A DNA stretch of 55,383 nucleotides from Spirochaetia bacterium (GCA_024402405.1 JAKSTW010000010.1:1-55383); one strand, 5' to 3'. Numbered from the stretch's first letter, positions 36,739 through 44,376 are shown. Notes: generated by a model not told the origin, from the letters alone. Numbers and translations: made by a program.

Positions 36739-38578
36739 ATTCAGGCAGTACTATACCGTATAAAGCTGAGACTTCATTGTTCAGCAGGATGGTGTTGGCT
36801 GTTGTATTTATGCTGCTGATCAGATCATTCACTATTTTTATTATTCTTTCCTGTGTCGCAGAGTCAGCCGGTGGAATAGGCAGGTTTTCAATATGTTCCC
36901 TGAGCATTTTTATAGAGTTATATTTTTTTTGAAAGTAAAATGCTGCTGCTTTTGAATTAAGGATCCCAAGAATATATTTCATGCTGTAGCCAGGTACATC
37001 TGGTATCAGTATGTTGCAGCTGTTCAGTGTCAGCATCTGTTTATTATCATAAGCAAATGTTGGAATTTTAGAGATAAATCTATACACCAGCTTTTCAGGA
37101 GCACGATAATATTTTTCCTGTGCTACTTGCTGAAAATTGTCTGGTGTGAATCTGATGAATTTTTTACATTTTAGACATTTGAATGGCAATATTTCTGTTC
37201 CTGTTAGTACTGGCTCTGATTCTTGAAAGCTCTGTCCCCGTATCCATCTGCTGTTATTGCCGGTGACAATGCCTAATGCAAAGCAGCTCTGTCCCCGGAG
37301 CATGATTTTTCCAGAAAGATCGTCCATTTTTTCTATTATTTTTTTATCTTCATTGTTCAGAAAAATGAAATTTTCTGCAGAGAGATATGAGCTGTTGGAT
37401 TCAAATGACTGGTTTTGATTTTCAACATATATATGGCTTTCGGCAGACTGCCGCAGACTGTGACCACCATGTGATTTTCTCAATTGCAGTATTATTGCAG
37501 GGCAGTTGACTTTATGAAAGATATCTCCCAAAAAAATAATTTTTTTGATAATTGCATTCTCAAGTATAAATTTCCTTGTCGGACTATGTTTTCTTACATT
37601 CAGCAGTGACTGCGGAACTATCAGTGACAATGTTCCTCCATCTTTAAGGTTCTGGATTCCTTTTATCATAAACTGATCATAATCACCCTGAGTTCCCCAT
37701 GGCGGATTACCTATGATCAGACTGAAATCTGATGATGTATCTGTCAGTGAATTTTTTACTATGAAATGCGAATGCATCAGTTCGCTGTCTGGAATTTTCC
37801 ATCTCAGGGCTATGTTCAGCCTTGTGATCTTTATACTGAGGTCGTCCAGATCCATGCCATATAGCTGGTATGGGCTTATATCATGGGGAATATTCAGCAG
37901 AAAATTTCCAGTCCCGCAGCAGGGATCCAGTATTCTGCATTCCGGTGTGATGTTTTCCTGAAGCTGGTATATTAATTTTTTTACGACAGTTTCGGGGGTG
38001 AAGTATGATCCCGTGATTTTCCTGTCTCTGAGATTTCTGCATGATATATACAGCAGCCCAAGCACATCGTGATTTTCTTCATACTTTATATTGAAGTCAA
38101 ACAGCCATTGGTTTTCTTCCCTGAATCTTTTTTCCGAAGCTCTGTCCCCATTGGTCATTTCTTCAGCAAGAAATAAATATCTGTGTGCCTCATTGCCGGT
38201 TTCTTCCCTTATCAGTGCTGCTGCGTAGTGACTGCAGAGCAGGGCAATCTCGTTTTCGTTCAGTGCCATATTTTTTGCCTGCATTGCTGATATGAGTTTC
38301 TTTATTTCCAATGCTGAATCGGAAGTGCCGGATATATATGATGAGTAAATGTCATATCCTGAGACGAATTTCTTATTGCGCCGTGATTTGAGTGATGGAT
38401 TTATATTTCTTGCCAGTTCATCCTTTATATTCTCCACATATTCTGATGAGAACAAAGGAGGGCAGTCTGGTGTCAGTTTTCCAAGCCGGATCCAGTTTTT
38501 GCCTGTGGCTGTGGATATGGAGAGTTCCTGGCACAGCTCTTCAAGACTGTATGTCCTGTCAGTTTTTCTTCTTGTCAT
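36737..38578 (-). CDS. N6-adenine DNA methyltransferase, TaqI/type I M-like
   Basis: 613 residues from ATG 38578; the open frame extends upstream only in poor codons without ATG. Residues near 20-40 (YSLEELCQELSISTATGKNW) look like a helix-turn-helix. The methylase core has ITGSYFTPETVVKKL, SAM motif I DPCCGTGNFLL and catalytic NPPWG, the gamma-class N6-adenine signature. The final third, with CLKCKKFIRFT and a late YILGILNSKAAAFYF, resembles the TaqI-like target-recognition domain. No nuclease motif is obvious and no restriction gene is adjacent, so it is called an orphan methylase. Three copies of the 12-bp word lie inside it. Confidence 0.85.
   Translation of the reverse strand: MTRRKTDRTYSLEELCQELSISTATGKNWIRLGKLTPDCPPLFSSEYVENIKDELARNINPSLKSRRNKKFVSGYDIYSSYISGTSDSALEIKKLISAMQAKNMALNENEIALLCSHYAAALIREETGNEAHRYLFLAEEMTNGDRASEKRFREENQWLFDFNIKYEENHDVLGLLYISCRNLRDRKITGSYFTPETVVKKLIYQLQENITPECRILDPCCGTGNFLLNIPHDISPYQLYGMDLDDLSIKITRLNIALRWKIPDSELMHSHFIVKNSLTDTSSDFSLIIGNPPWGTQGDYDQFMIKGIQNLKDGGTLSLIVPQSLLNVRKHSPTRKFILENAIIKKIIFLGDIFHKVNCPAIILQLRKSHGGHSLRQSAESHIYVENQNQSFESNSSYLSAENFIFLNNEDKKIIEKMDDLSGKIMLRGQSCFALGIVTGNNSRWIRGQSFQESEPVLTGTEILPFKCLKCKKFIRFTPDNFQQVAQEKYYRAPEKLVYRFISKIPTFAYDNKQMLTLNSCNILIPDVPGYSMKYILGILNSKAAAFYFQKKYNSIKMLREHIENLPIPPADSATQERIIKIVNDLISSINTTANTILLNNEVSALYGIVLPE
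37228..37239 (-). repeat. GGGGACAGAGCT inside the methylase gene (copy 1)
   Basis: Exact word on the coding strand, read as part of Arg-Gly-Gln-Ser-Phe (RGQSF). Confidence 0.9.
37285..37296 (-). repeat. GGGGACAGAGCT inside the methylase gene (copy 2)
   Basis: Exact word on the coding strand, 57 bases from copy 1 and in the same frame (LRGQSC). Confidence 0.9.
38138..38149 (-). repeat. GGGGACAGAGCT inside the methylase gene (copy 3)
   Basis: Exact word on the coding strand but in a different frame from copies 1 and 2 (NGDRAS). Confidence 0.9.
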
Positions 38579-38717
38579 CTTTTGCAGAGCATGGTGAACC
38601 GCAGTCCGAACAGTTGCATCCGCAGTCACCGTTCTTTTTTTTAGATAATATCCTGCGTGCTGCAAAGGCAAATAAAAATCCTACCGCAAATATGATCAGT
38701 GCATCTTTTAAGTTCAA
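38559..38717 (-). CDS. FeoB-associated Cys-rich membrane protein
   Basis: A 52-residue gene starting at TTG 38717 with AAGGAGACGG just upstream. One membrane helix (ALIIFAVGFLFAFAARRIL, residues 6-24), then Lys-rich linker and a Cys cluster GDCGCNCSDCGSPC. This is the pattern of the small FeoB-associated proteins thought to help iron transfer. It follows feoB by 50 bases and its end overlaps the methylase start by 20 bases in another frame. Confidence 0.85.
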   Translation of the reverse strand: MNLKDALIIFAVGFLFAFAARRILSKKKNGDCGCNCSDCGSPCSAKDDKKKN

Positions 38718-38747
38718 TTCCGTCTCCTTAGTTTTCTTGGTTTTAAA

Positions 38748-38759
38748 AGCTCTGTCCCC
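38748..38759 (-). repeat. GGGGACAGAGCT just after feoB
   Basis: Exact word on the feoB strand, 8 bases past the feoB stop and before the RBS of the Cys-rich gene. Confidence 0.9.
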
Positions 38760-38767
38760 ATCGCTGC

Positions 38768-40774
38768 CTAAAAAATCAGCTTCAGTATATTATATACTGC
38801 AAATGCTGCCAGCCATGCCACAGAACACTGCATCAGAACTATTCCCATTGTAGCCATGACTGATCTCATTTCCTTCCGGATCGTGGCAACTGCTGCGGCA
38901 CATGGTGTGTACAGCAGTGTGAATACCAGGAAGCTCACTGCTGACAGCGGCGTGAAGAATGATGAAAGTGTTCCTGCCAGGTCTGCCATATCAATGTTCA
39001 GCAGTACTGCCAGTGTGCTGACCACAGCTTCTTTGGCTGTGAGACCGCTGATAAGGGCTGTGGCCACCCGCCAGTCTGCAAATCCGAGAGGTCTGAAGAT
39101 CGGTGCCATGTGCTGTCCTATATGAGCCAGCAGGCTGTCCGCACTGTTTTCCACCACATTCAATCGCATGTCAAAAGTCTGCAGGAACCAGATTATGACG
39201 GTAGCCATGAAAATTATAGTGAATGCCTTCTCAATGAAATCCCTGGCTTTTTCCCACAGCAGCAGATACACACTTTTGAAGGATGGCAGCCGGTAGTTAG
39301 GCAGTTCCATTACGAACGGCACAGGATTTCCCCTGAAGATCGTATGTCTGAGTATCGATGCCATAACTATAGCCAGTACGATTCCTGTCAGATACAGTCC
39401 TGTCATCACAAGAGCACTGTACTTTGCAAAGAATGCAGCGCAGAACACGGTATATATAGGGATTTTTGCACTGCAGCTCATAAATGGAGTCAGCATTATT
39501 GTGAGTTTTTTATCCCTGTTGGATGAAAGTGTCCTGGTAGCCATGATGGCGGGGACAGAGCATCCGAATCCTATCAGCATAGGTACAAAGCTTTTTCCTG
39601 ACAGTCCTATTTTTCTCAGCGGCTTGTCCATTATGAATGCTATTCTGGCCATATATCCTGTATCTTCCAGAATGGACAGAAAGAAAAACAGTGTGACTAT
39701 CAGAGGGAGAAAACTGAGCACACTGCCCACACCTGCGAAAATACCGTTGATTATCATGTCCTGTACGATAGGGTTGATGCCATAGGCTGTCAGTCCATGA
39801 TCTGCCAGATCAGTCAGCTGGTCAATGCCCATCATCAGCCAGTCACTGAGAGTTCTTCCGATGACGTTGAAAGTGAGGTAAAAAACAAGGATCATTACAG
39901 CCAAAAAAGCTGGCAGTGCTGTGTATTTACCTGTGAGTATCCGGTCGATCCTGACACTCCTGCTGTGTTCTCTGCTTTCCCTGCATTTTATGACAGCATC
40001 TGCCACTGCATTTTCTATGAATGCATAACGCATGTCAGCCAGAGCCTCATTGCGGTCAAAGTCTGTCTCATGCTCCATCTCCACGATGCTGTGCTCTATG
40101 AGATGCTGCTCGTTCTGATCCAGTTCTAGCCTGTCTGCAAAGTCACTGTCACCTTCGATAAGCTTGGTGGCACAGAATCTGGCTGATATTCCTATTCTCT
40201 GCGCATGGTCTTCTATGACATGGGCTACGGAGTGAATGCAGCGGTGCACTGCACCTTCAGGACAGAAGTCAAGTATTGCCGGCGTTATCCTGTTTTTTGC
40301 CGCATGTGTTATTCTGCTGACAAGTTCTGATATACCCTCGCCCTTGAGAGCGCATATAGGTATCACCGGAATTCCGAGTTTCTGGGAAAGAAGCTGAATA
40401 TTTATTGTGCCTCCGTTATTCCTCATCTCGTCCATCATGTTGAGCGCCAGAACCATGGGGATGTGAAGTTCCATAAGTTGCAGCGTCAGATAAAGGTTCC
40501 TTTCAATATTGGTGGCATCCACTATATTGATTATTCCGTCAGGTTTCTGGTTTATGATGAAGTCTCTTGTGACTATTTCCTCATTGGAGAAAGGGCGTAT
40601 TGAATAGATTCCTGGAAGATCCACCACTGAACAGTCTTTTGTCCCTTTTATGTCTCCCATCTTCTGGTCGACTGTGACTCCCGGAAAGTTCCCCACATGC
40701 TGATTCGAGCCGGTCAGGGCATTGAACAGTGTGGTCTTGCCGCAGTTCTGATTTCCGGCCAGGGCAAATATCAT
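38768..40774 (-). CDS. feoB: Ferrous iron transporter FeoB
   Basis: 668 residues. N-terminal G domain: ALAGNQNCGKTTLFNALTG (G1), NFPGVTVDQK (G2), DLPGIY (G3), NMMDE (G4). A linker leads to membrane gates with the conserved GCSVPAIMATR and later TPCAAAVATIRKE. It imports Fe(II) across the inner membrane. Start overlaps feoA as ATGA. It is the middle gene of feoA-feoB-Cys-rich protein. Confidence 0.95.
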   Translation of the reverse strand: MIFALAGNQNCGKTTLFNALTGSNQHVGNFPGVTVDQKMGDIKGTKDCSVVDLPGIYSIRPFSNEEIVTRDFIINQKPDGIINIVDATNIERNLYLTLQLMELHIPMVLALNMMDEMRNNGGTINIQLLSQKLGIPVIPICALKGEGISELVSRITHAAKNRITPAILDFCPEGAVHRCIHSVAHVIEDHAQRIGISARFCATKLIEGDSDFADRLELDQNEQHLIEHSIVEMEHETDFDRNEALADMRYAFIENAVADAVIKCRESREHSRSVRIDRILTGKYTALPAFLAVMILVFYLTFNVIGRTLSDWLMMGIDQLTDLADHGLTAYGINPIVQDMIINGIFAGVGSVLSFLPLIVTLFFFLSILEDTGYMARIAFIMDKPLRKIGLSGKSFVPMLIGFGCSVPAIMATRTLSSNRDKKLTIMLTPFMSCSAKIPIYTVFCAAFFAKYSALVMTGLYLTGIVLAIVMASILRHTIFRGNPVPFVMELPNYRLPSFKSVYLLLWEKARDFIEKAFTIIFMATVIIWFLQTFDMRLNVVENSADSLLAHIGQHMAPIFRPLGFADWRVATALISGLTAKEAVVSTLAVLLNIDMADLAGTLSSFFTPLSAVSFLVFTLLYTPCAAAVATIRKEMRSVMATMGIVLMQCSVAWLAAFAVYNILKLIF

Positions 40775-41004
40775 CTTTCCCCCTCCGGTTTTATGGTTAT
40801 ATTTTTAGCATCATCGATTCTCAGAGTCAGTTCATATCCTCTGATAAGAATTTCTATAGGATCGCCCATAGGGGCAATTTTGACCATCGTAACTTTTGTT
40901 TTGGGAATAAGTCCCATATCAAGGAATCTCAGCCGCAGGGAACCCTGTCCTCCGACTTTGCTGATGATTCCTGACTCTCCAGGTTTCAGCTGGTTCAGTG
41001 TCAT
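40771..41004 (-). CDS. feoA: Ferrous iron transport protein A
   Basis: 77 residues, a single SH3-like FeoA domain: LNQLKPGESGIISKV, LRLRFLDMGLIPKTKV, EILIRGYELTLR. It is needed for FeoB activity. It is first in the leftward feo operon, behind a palindrome that resembles DtxR-family operators. Confidence 0.93.
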   Translation of the reverse strand: MTLNQLKPGESGIISKVGGQGSLRLRFLDMGLIPKTKVTMVKIAPMGDPIEILIRGYELTLRIDDAKNITIKPEGER

Positions 41005-41029
41005 CTGTGAATTTCACCTCTTATGCGGG

Positions 41030-41060
41030 TAAGTTAGCATTAACTAACTTAATTTGTCAA
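41030..41060 (-). promoter_or_regulatory. feo promoter with DtxR-family-like operator
   Basis: On the minus strand TTGACA (41060-41055) is followed after 17 bases by CTAACT. Over the spacer and -10 lies a perfect inverted repeat TAAGTTAG-CATTAA-CTAACTTA (41030-41051). It resembles the DtxR/IdeR-type TTAGGTTAGC...TAACCTAA pattern more than a Fur box. Spirochaetes are known to use the DtxR-type TroR, so iron or manganese repression is inferred. Confidence 0.7.
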
Positions 41061-41080
41061 TAGCGTAATGCAATAACTAA

Positions 41081-41315
41081 AGCGGAAGGACACTCCCGTT
41101 TCGGACAATAAGGGAAGGGACACCGGTATAAAATCAGCAATCACAGAAGTGCTACGCACAAGAGGACAGTAATTTATAAAACATATCTGCTGTTGCCGCT
41201 GAAGAGCTTGCATACTTGCTGTGAAATATGATGATGTATCACATTTGACACCTTTATGAACTGTTTATAGGCTTGCAGCAGCATCTATATTTTATATTAC
41301 TGTCCCATTATGGCA
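41081..41315. repeat. Mosaic intergenic repeat, copy D
   Basis: It carries GGAAGGACACTCCCGTTTCGG, then GGACAATAAGGGAAGGGACACC (as in copy B). The 41240-41315 block has TGAACTGTTTATAGGCTT and GCAGCATCTATATTTTATAT, as in copy A. The hairpin module is missing. I see no gene in 41061-41374. Confidence 0.8.
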
Positions 41316-41374
41316 TCATAGTATTGAATTATTTCACTATCTGTTTTCGGAATATTATGTTAGAATTGAGTTAA

Positions 41375-41566
41375 AGAATCTATATAGAGAAAGGGGGACA
41401 GCTGGTGTGCGACGTGGTTGGGGCGGTGAACCCGGCGCTCGGGATGGTGTTCACGGCATTCGACAGCATGACGTTCGCAGCTCTTGACATGGGATTCATT
41501 GGGAAGAGCCTTGAGGAGGCGGCGCTGGACGTTGGGAAGCGGATGGCCATTTGGCAACTGGAGTAA
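41375..41566 (+). pseudogene. GC-rich gene fragment of unknown origin
   Basis: Open frame without a normal start, reading QLVCDVVGAVNPALG, MVFTAFDSMTFAALDMGF, IGKSLEEAALDVGKRMAIWQLE. From about 41399 to 41560 GC content is far above the flanks. The frame is broken at about 41553, where an unrelated tail (next entry) joins in another frame. It looks like the cut-off end of the core of a larger protein. I do not recognise the family; the core/tip style junction recalls polymorphic toxins, which is inference. Confidence 0.55.
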
Positions 41567-41645
41567 GGTGTTCAAAGACAAAAAATTGGGTGACAAGTTC
41601 CCGATGCCGAGCATAAGCAAGTATATACTGGGAGGCACAAGATAA
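41553..41645 (+). pseudogene. C-terminal tail fragment paralogous to the 41735 gene
   Basis: The frame reads GNWSKVFKDKKLGDKFPMPS and ends GGTR. The gene just downstream contains NWSKVFPDKKLGDKFPFQMK (42124-42180), so 17 of 20 aligned residues before the divergence are shared. This is a remnant of a second copy, joined to the GC-rich piece by recombination. Confidence 0.65.
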
Positions 41646-41734
41646 TCAGAAGAAAAGGTTGTTTAACTTTTATACTTACTTTTATTGGTGTTATACTTTT
41701 TGTTGCAAGCATTGACATATGGGGTAAAGGAATT

Positions 41735-42292
41735 GTGTATCCAGAATATTCTTATGTGTTTAAGCAGAAGGATGCACCACCATTGGATGAGAATATAAGA
41801 TTTGAGAACTGTTCAAAGTATAATCAAGAATTATATTTTTGGTATACTGGGGTTGATGAAGCTAATCCATTTAATTCAAAATTAATTCTGGAGCTATTCA
41901 CATCAAGACCATATAAAAAATTATATATAAAAGAATTTGGATATGAAAATAACGGTAAGAAAAAAGTTATAATAAAAAATAAAAATTATATACTACCAAT
42001 AAACGTCAAAGTTGATAAATTACCGATTTATGATTACTCTTGGCGTACTGCTAATGATTATTATATTATAGAGATTAGTCCGTGGAAAAAATATAGGGGA
42101 TTACGTCAGATGCCTTCTGTCAATTGGAGTAAAGTATTTCCTGATAAAAAACTCGGTGATAAATTTCCATTCCAAATGAAGGTTGTCTATCAGTTTGATG
42201 ATGAATCTGAGAAGACATTTATATTCGATTATGAAGTAGAAGTAAAGGAATACTATTGGATAAATCCACTAGTAAAGATGTTATTTTGGTAA
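41735..42292 (+). CDS. AT-rich protein of unknown function, probably membrane-anchored
   Basis: 185 residues from GTG 41735, but the same frame stays open upstream to 41642. That upstream part encodes a basic start and a membrane helix (RRKGCLTFILTFIGVILFVA). The best RBS, GGGAGG at 41630-41635, would serve an ATA codon at 41642. The true start is thus unsure. The mature part has NWSKVFPDKKLGDKFPF and many Tyr and Lys. No known family recognised. It heads a run of AT-rich small genes after the composition break. Confidence 0.6.
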   Translation: MYPEYSYVFKQKDAPPLDENIRFENCSKYNQELYFWYTGVDEANPFNSKLILELFTSRPYKKLYIKEFGYENNGKKKVIIKNKNYILPINVKVDKLPIYDYSWRTANDYYIIEISPWKKYRGLRQMPSVNWSKVFPDKKLGDKFPFQMKVVYQFDDESEKTFIFDYEVEVKEYYWINPLVKMLFW

Positions 42293-42381
42293 TGATAGTC
42301 GTTTCGTTGTTCTTTGAAAATGTTAATGTTGTAAAGAAATGTCTGAAAACACAAAACAGATTTGGATACTGGAGTGTAAAA

Positions 42382-42474
42382 ATGAAAAAATTGCTTGTTA
42401 AGTATTATGCCGTAATAAAGCATATAATTTTTATAATTATCTTTACGTATTTTTGTATTCGAACAATGTTTTGA
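42382..42474 (+). CDS. Small one-helix membrane protein, module part 1
   Basis: 30 residues, almost all one membrane helix after KKLLVKYYAVIKH. RBS GGAG eight bases before ATG. A decayed second copy lies at 43416-43514. Confidence 0.5.
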   Translation: MKKLLVKYYAVIKHIIFIIIFTYFCIRTMF

Positions 42475-42492
42475 TATTGAGGATTTTACTGT

Positions 42493-42813
42493 ATGATATA
42501 TACAATTTTTGCTTTACCATTGATTATATCCAGATTTATTTCTGAAAAGGATAAGAAAAAAGCAAAATATAATTTATTTTCCTGTTTCCCATTTCTGTTT
42601 TATATTACAATTGGCTTATATATTGGGATATATTCATTTAAATGGCCTTGGGGCTTTTACTTGCCAATTGCTTTTTATTCCATCTCCCGAATAGTTTGGG
42701 AGATTTTCACTATCAATTTAGGAATACGAGGAATAAAAATAGCATATGCTATCATGCTTTCAGGTCAGATTGTGTATTTTATGTTTTTCTTTTGGTATAC
42801 TTGTTTTGCATGA
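42493..42813 (+). CDS. Membrane protein of unknown function, module part 2
   Basis: 106 residues with about three or four membrane helices. Starts MIYTIFALPLIISRFISEKD and ends YAIMLSGQIVYFMFFFWYTC. The gene at 43529 has both ends but lacks the middle 60 or so residues. Family unknown. Confidence 0.6.
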   Translation: MIYTIFALPLIISRFISEKDKKKAKYNLFSCFPFLFYITIGLYIGIYSFKWPWGFYLPIAFYSISRIVWEIFTINLGIRGIKIAYAIMLSGQIVYFMFFFWYTCFA

Positions 42814-42882
42814 ATGGGCTAATATTGAGTTCTGGAAATCTAATTCTGAGAACTGGAAGAAAAAACATCAGGTTGGTAATAA

Positions 42883-43191
42883 ATGATACGTAAGTTTTTT
42901 CTGATATGTATGATGTTGCTTGGTATGCTTGCGTGTGTTTTGGTTTTATCAATATATGCTTCTTTTATGCCACATCTGCCCAAATATATTGTCAGACTCA
43001 TGGACTTTAAATTTATTATATTTGTTTCTGCAGTGGTGTTCTGGGCTATAGTCAGTGGTACTTTTGAAGAGAAATTTACAGGTGGAAAAGGCAAGAGATT
43101 TTTAGCGTATATGGTTTGTGTATTGATTGTATTAATTAGTTTGCTTACTATAGTTCATTTATTTGCTTTCGTATTTGTTTGGTTTGCATAG
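42883..43191 (+). CDS. Three-helix membrane protein of unknown function
   Basis: 102 residues with three predicted helices (LICMMLLGMLACVLVLSIYA; FIIFVSAVVFWAIVSG; LAYMVCVLIVLISLLTIV). The 43200 gene repeats its first helix in altered form. Family unknown. Confidence 0.6.
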   Translation: MIRKFFLICMMLLGMLACVLVLSIYASFMPHLPKYIVRLMDFKFIIFVSAVVFWAIVSGTFEEKFTGGKGKRFLAYMVCVLIVLISLLTIVHLFAFVFVWFA

Positions 43192-43199
43192 AGGAAAAA

Positions 43200-43304
43200 A
43201 TGATTTGGAATGTTTTTAGGCTTTGCATGGTTGTTGTTGGAACCTTTGCTTGTTTGTCTGCTATTTTTGTTAGTATAGTTACATTTTTAATGGGGTATTG
43301 GTGA
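43200..43304 (+). CDS. Short paralogue of the 42883 protein
   Basis: 34 residues with GAGG before ATG. MIWNVFRLCMVVVGTFACLS lines up with the start of the 42883 protein; the rest is gone. It may be a remnant or a real micro-protein. Confidence 0.45.
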   Translation: MIWNVFRLCMVVVGTFACLSAIFVSIVTFLMGYW

Positions 43305-43308
43305 AAAT

Positions 43309-43416
43309 ATGTGTACAAGAAAAGTATTTCAATATATTGTCTGCGGAGTTATTGTTGTGATTACAATTGGAACAATTTATTATTTTGGGCTTATTTTTAA
43401 AATGTTTATATTATAA
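43309..43416 (+). CDS. Possible 35-residue membrane micro-protein
   Basis: ATG 43309 to TAA 43416, one helix (FQYIVCGVIVVITIGTIYYF). No clear RBS. Listed because it fits the spacing and style of its neighbours. Confidence 0.35.
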   Translation: MCTRKVFQYIVCGVIVVITIGTIYYFGLIFKMFIL

Positions 43417-43514
43417 TAAAATTACTTTTTAAATATCCTGTAATAAAGCATATATTATTTCTGTTTATATTTTCGGTTTGGTACTATTTTTATTTCATAT
43501 TCCCTCATGTTTAA
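43416..43514 (+). pseudogene. Decayed second copy of module part 1
   Basis: In frame from an ATA where the 42382 copy has ATG: KLLFKYPVIKHILFLFIFSV, stop at 43512-43514. The stretch GTAATAAAGCATATA is identical in both copies. The lost start codon suggests it is no longer translated. Confidence 0.55.
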
Positions 43515-43528
43515 AGGATATTTGCTAT

Positions 43529-43681
43529 ATGATAATATATGCATTTTTTATTTTACCTTTTATTATATCAAAATTCATATCTGAGAAGAATATGAAAAAG
43601 GCTGTATATAATTATGCTATCATGCTTTCAGGTCAGGTTGTATATTTTATGTTTTTCTTTTGGTATACTTGTTTCGCATGA
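43529..43681 (+). CDS. Internally deleted second copy of module part 2
   Basis: 50 residues: MIIYAFFILPFIISKFISEK joined to YAIMLSGQVVYFMFFFWYTC. Compared with the 42493 gene about 60 residues are removed at a clean in-frame joint. The last 70 bases of both genes are nearly identical, so the duplication is recent. Confidence 0.55.
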   Translation: MIIYAFFILPFIISKFISEKNMKKAVYNYAIMLSGQVVYFMFFFWYTCFA

Positions 43682-43692
43682 AGGAGAATATT

Positions 43693-44376
43693 ATGAAGAA
43701 GCTGTTTATTATTATGTCATTATTTGTGGTTTCAAATCTATATGGAGAAACATCCATATTGAAGGCATTTCCAAAAGAAACACCAAATTTTGCAGAAGTG
43801 ATAAAAGAGTTAAATATAGATATCTCCAATGAAATTGAAGACGAAAAATTATCGGCACTGAATTATATTCTTAAAAACACTTTTGAAAACAATATCCATA
43901 AGATGCGCGGAGAAACAGGAAATAAGGTATATACAAAGGAAGACGGCCGTGAAGCAGTGTTTGACAAGAATGGCCAGCCAGTAGAAAATCCATGGAACAG
44001 AGGGAACTATAACTTTGCATCCTACAGCGAACCTGTACTTAAATTTACTTTAGATATCTGGCCATGGCTATATTATGGTAACAGTCCTGATGATCCGACG
44101 GACATAGAAGAAAGGTTCTATTACTATTTATTTGATCTTGATAATGGAATACAGTCGTATATTTTCTTAGAGGATAAAAGCATATTAGAAAAAATGAAAT
44201 ATTCTGAGCTGGTAGAAAATGAGAAAGTTGTTTATAAATTTTTTGAATATCTGATTTTCAATCCATCATATAAGCATAAGCTGGATGCCAAGGGTATAAA
44301 GTTATATCAGAAAAGTAAAGAGTCATATGTCAGATATTTCAAACAGTTGCTTGTCCTTGCAGGCTATAAGCTTTGA
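43693..44376 (+). CDS. Exported protein of unknown function
   Basis: 227 residues from ATG 43693, with AAGGAG upstream. Signal peptide of about 19 residues ending SNLYGE. Distinct central part: KVYTKEDGREAVFDKNGQPV, ENPWNRGNYNFASYSEP and WPWLYYGNSPDDPTD. From memory, the order Asp-Gly-x-Arg-Glu-Ala-Val-(Phe/Tyr)-Asp ... Asn-x-Gly-x-Tyr-Asn occurs in tails of secreted polymorphic toxins and effectors; I cannot confirm this here. It closes the AT-rich island before a terminator. Confidence 0.6.
   Translation: MKKLFIIMSLFVVSNLYGETSILKAFPKETPNFAEVIKELNIDISNEIEDEKLSALNYILKNTFENNIHKMRGETGNKVYTKEDGREAVFDKNGQPVENPWNRGNYNFASYSEPVLKFTLDIWPWLYYGNSPDDPTDIEERFYYYLFDLDNGIQSYIFLEDKSILEKMKYSELVENEKVVYKFFEYLIFNPSYKHKLDAKGIKLYQKSKESYVRYFKQLLVLAGYKL

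Noticed and set aside
39551-39562. Near-copy of the 12-bp word (GGGGACAGAGCA) in feoB
   Set aside because: It has one mismatch and encodes the conserved FeoB segment CSVPAIMA, so it can be explained by protein constraint alone.
41394-41405. GGGGACAGCTGG, similar to the 12-bp word
   Set aside because: Only the first eight bases match; not counted as a copy.
42256-42474. Longer 72-codon version of the 42382 gene
   Set aside because: The extra N-terminal part overlaps the previous gene, has no RBS and is not shared by the second copy of the module; ATG 42382 has a good RBS.
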